Assembly: GCA_000467715.1 (NCBI GenBank)
Contig: AJFK01000097.1
Location: forward strand, 1 to 31,958
DNA length: 31,958 bases
Direction: 5' to 3'
Origin: Hysterium pulicare CBS 123377
Taxonomy: Eukaryota; Ascomycota; Dothideomycetes; Hysteriales; Hysteriaceae
Both the position numbers and the translations under genes were made by a program. The notes beneath the pieces are model-generated. The model was not told the DNA's origin and ran no database searches. It worked only from the letters and a program-made list of their open reading frames with translations. The number at the start of each line of letters is the position of its first letter. Within the stretch, counting starts at the first letter, position 1. Below are positions 29,620 through 31,958 of the stretch, piece after piece.

Positions 29620-30262
29620 CTATCCGTAATAGATGACTGGACCTATCGATTCCGTCATGTAAAGTGGGAAACTGAGTTGGAAGTCCAGTTCCAGATTCCC
29701 TTGATATCCCAAATATGCGAGAAGGAGGTAGGTCATAACTTCGTGAAGGGTGGTATTGCCCTTCTTGGATAAGCAGCGACAACTTTGCGCCAGGCATGTT
29801 GATGGGCTTCTGTAGAGAGGAAGGGTCTCGAGTCCTTGTGGAGGGTTATACTGATCCGAGTAAAGGACCGTGGAATGAGTTGCGGATATCGTGCCGTAAG
29901 AAGGCGAAAAATGGCCAAGTAGTGTAGTGGTATTCGACGCTACGGATGCCAACAGGTCAGCAAACATATCGGGAGGAAGTGAGTAGATCGACGAAGCAAG
30001 ATACGAAAGGGCTGTTATTGGAACATACTTCCTTCACCCTTTATAGCAGAGTGGCCATAGCTTCCGCCTCCTTCATGTTGTACTGCCAGTTGTTTGACAG
30101 TCTTGTATTCCGCAAGCCGGGGGCAGTATGTGCACAAGCCGCCGGCGTCTTGAGGGATTGGAAGTTGTTCTTCTTTGCGCAGGAACGAGCGGCTATGCTC
30201 CTAGAGACTTGGAGGGCGCCAATGCCGGCGGAGACGATGGAGAGTTGGGTGACGGGATGCAT
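29620..30262 (-). CDS. Possible small secreted protein with a frame break
   Basis: An ATG at 30262 in ACAACCATGC context begins MHPVTQLSIVSAGIGALQVS, a possible signal peptide, in a register that stops near 30041. An excellent 89-bp intron (30028-29940; GTATGT, CTGACC branch, CCGTAG) instead joins a different register of the first block (GGLCTYCPRLAEYKTVKQLA then VQHEGGGSYGHSAIKGEG) to the 106-codon second block, 29939-29620 (TSNTTTLLGHFSPSYGTISA ... PVIYYG). So the start and the rest are one base out of step, with the change of coding register near 30150. This may be a true pseudogene, an assembly error or an unseen intron. Small size, possible signal peptide and cysteines suggest secretion; I recognise no family. 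Confidence 0.4.
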
Positions 30263-31958
30263 GGTTGTGGTTTTGTAAAGTAAAGATTTGGACAGTTGAA
30301 CTATGGTAGATGATGTGAGATGAAGTCGAAGGTTCGAGGATGCTAATGTGGAGGAGTGTTGATTTGGAAGTCAGTTTAGATGCTGAGGGAAGCTTGAAAA
30401 TGAGAGCCTTGCCACTGCTATATACTTCTTTGAGAAGTTCGAATCGTCGTTGCGGAGTGTACCGATTCAAAGTAGGATCTCAGCGCATCCTCACGCCGTA
30501 TCGAACAATCGAACGATATCTAAGATCACCCCCTCAAGTGGGTTTCGGCAAAGGGCCTTCTTCCAATGAGTGAACGATGGCAAGTAGCGACACTATGCAC
30601 CCATTCCCCGCACCGCAGAGACTCGAGTACTGCCTGTATGACAAGAGTAAGGGTCCCGGTGGTCTAGAAAGGACAAAGCGTTGTTAGAGTCCCGAAGTGT
30701 GCGGATAAAACATGATTATGATGCACTTTGTGAAGCAGAACTATAGACGAGAACCACCATCAACGCGATTGAAGCTTTCAAGGCACAAATGACGTGATAA
30801 TGGAAAGATATATGGGCAGCTGCTTGATGTTGTGCATGCTTGTAGATTTGGGAAGCGTATCGTATGGTGCTTGATGTTGCACATGATTTATATGGTACGA
30901 TCGCGATATGAAAACTGATCATAAACACACGGATGCCCCTCAGAACTTTATCGAGACGTCAAGATGACAAGACTGCTTTGACCATGAAGTAGAAAGAAAG
31001 GGTTCGGCACTTAACCTGTACTAGCAGATGAGTACAAGGCAAGAGTATATCCTCGCCTCCGTGTAGCCTCCACACATACGTTAAAAGTCGTGGTTGGAGC
31101 ATCCTACCGAAGATCTTTGTAGAAGACGATACAAGTGCTCTTTTCTAGAAGCATAAGCGCAAAGCGGTAGATACTTAGTCCGGATAAATTGGTCGAAATT
31201 ATCGTTCGATGTTGGAGTACAAAGATACATGGGAGGTCCCAGTCTCGAAACGAAGGATGCGAGGATGACTTAGGCACGTGAACAGGTGACCATTTCGACT
31301 ATATCTAGCCATCGTTGTAGGCAGCGAATAGCTTGTTGATGAATGCTGTCAATATCTCTTCTTCACGAAGGAAATTCTTAGACGTGCATGTGCTGTAGGG
31401 TGTGGTGAGTCTGGACCACTACTTGATTCGTGAAGGCTTAAGCCACAAGCGCTTCTGAAAAACAAATCATGATACATGGTATCGCAAAGGGAACTGTTCT
31501 CCTGAGTTCAATCTGCTTCTGGAAGGCTTCGCACAATTCGGAGTATTTTGATAGTGCGGGCGTCTTCTCATGAGGGCAGGCCTCGCGAGGAGATCTACGG
31601 AGCGGTCCGAGAGATGGGGATTGAGGTTTGCGCATCTGGAGATGGATTGAGCACGAGCTATATGTCGATCTTTGGGGGTTCCCGAAACAACATGCAGAGT
31701 TGATGTTCTCGTAGAGGCACAGAAGCTGCTTAGATGACGTTTGAAGTCATGCTCACGGCAGCTGAGAGTTGTCGAGTGTTTCATGGCACTGCGGGGGAAA
31801 CTTGGCCATATCCTTGTATCAGGGTCATGCAGCAGCTGCCAGGGCTACACAAAGATTTTTCGAAGTGCAATACACGAGGAAGGCATGTTGACGATGGGTG
31901 AAGCTGTACGAGACGATTGCCTCCCTCAAAATTGCGGTAAGCCTTTCTATTACCCCCG
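30263..31958. other. Right end of window, no gene recognised
   Basis: 1.7 kb. The first 100 bp (minus-strand reading) is a C/A/T-rich leader of the preceding gene. Open frames 30716-30928 (-), 31438-31635 (-) and 31467-31784 (-) overlap one another or lack motifs. A short direct repeat TGCTTGATGTTG occurs at 30821 and 30868. No RNA gene or repeat family is seen. Confidence 0.5.

Noticed and set aside
30821-30879. Short direct repeat TGCTTGATGTTG
   Set aside because: Only two 12-bp copies in AT-rich DNA with no associated gene; likely chance.

Overview
The window comes from a filamentous ascomycete (Pezizomycotina). Genes are separated by 0.4-3 kb. Introns are 50-160 bp, with GTANGT/GTAAGN donors, CTAAC/CTGAC-like branch points and YAG acceptors. 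The recognisable proteins are fungal: an LDB19/ART1-type arrestin, SIN-pathway Cdc14, Sec2, al-3-type GGPP synthase, a PAP2_3 membrane protein and two 2EXR-like proteins. The sequence alone does not settle the class. I saw no convincing transposon, tRNA, rRNA or CRISPR.

Layout: 1-890 (-) 3'-truncated 2EXR-like protein; 2231-3562 (-) LDB19/ART1 arrestin with two PPxY motifs; 6474-8197 (-) four-exon protein joining membrane segments, an F-box-like stretch and a cysteine-rich tail; 9341-10345 (+) Cdc14 of the septation initiation network; 12240-13668 (+) PAP2_3 membrane phosphatase/transferase; 13751-14241 (-) small Cys-motif plus coiled-coil gene, model unresolved; 15462-15839 (-) small single-pass membrane protein with a poly-glycine tail; 16394-17840 (-) Dph7 (diphthine methylesterase); 18280-19273 (+) second 2EXR-like protein, head-to-head with Dph7; 20392-21733 (+) GGPP synthase; 22769-23701 (+) intronless SDR; 25092-25745 (-) ATF/CREB-like bZIP; 27625-28429 (+) Sec2-type Rab GEF; 29620-30262 (-) possible small secreted protein with a break in its reading frame. 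The last 1.7 kb has no gene I can support.

Most of the content is housekeeping: trafficking (arrestin, Sec2), cytokinesis (Cdc14), translation-factor modification (Dph7) and isoprenoid supply (GGPPS). The right half is more accessory in character. The SDR lies between two exact copies of a 14-bp motif, and the core of that motif recurs upstream of the bZIP gene. A degenerate repeat array also lies upstream of the bZIP gene. No clearly new system is proven. The best leads are the membrane/F-box/zinc fusion, the SDR-bZIP shared motif, the repeat array and the unresolved two-strand open region at 14.8-15.4 kb.
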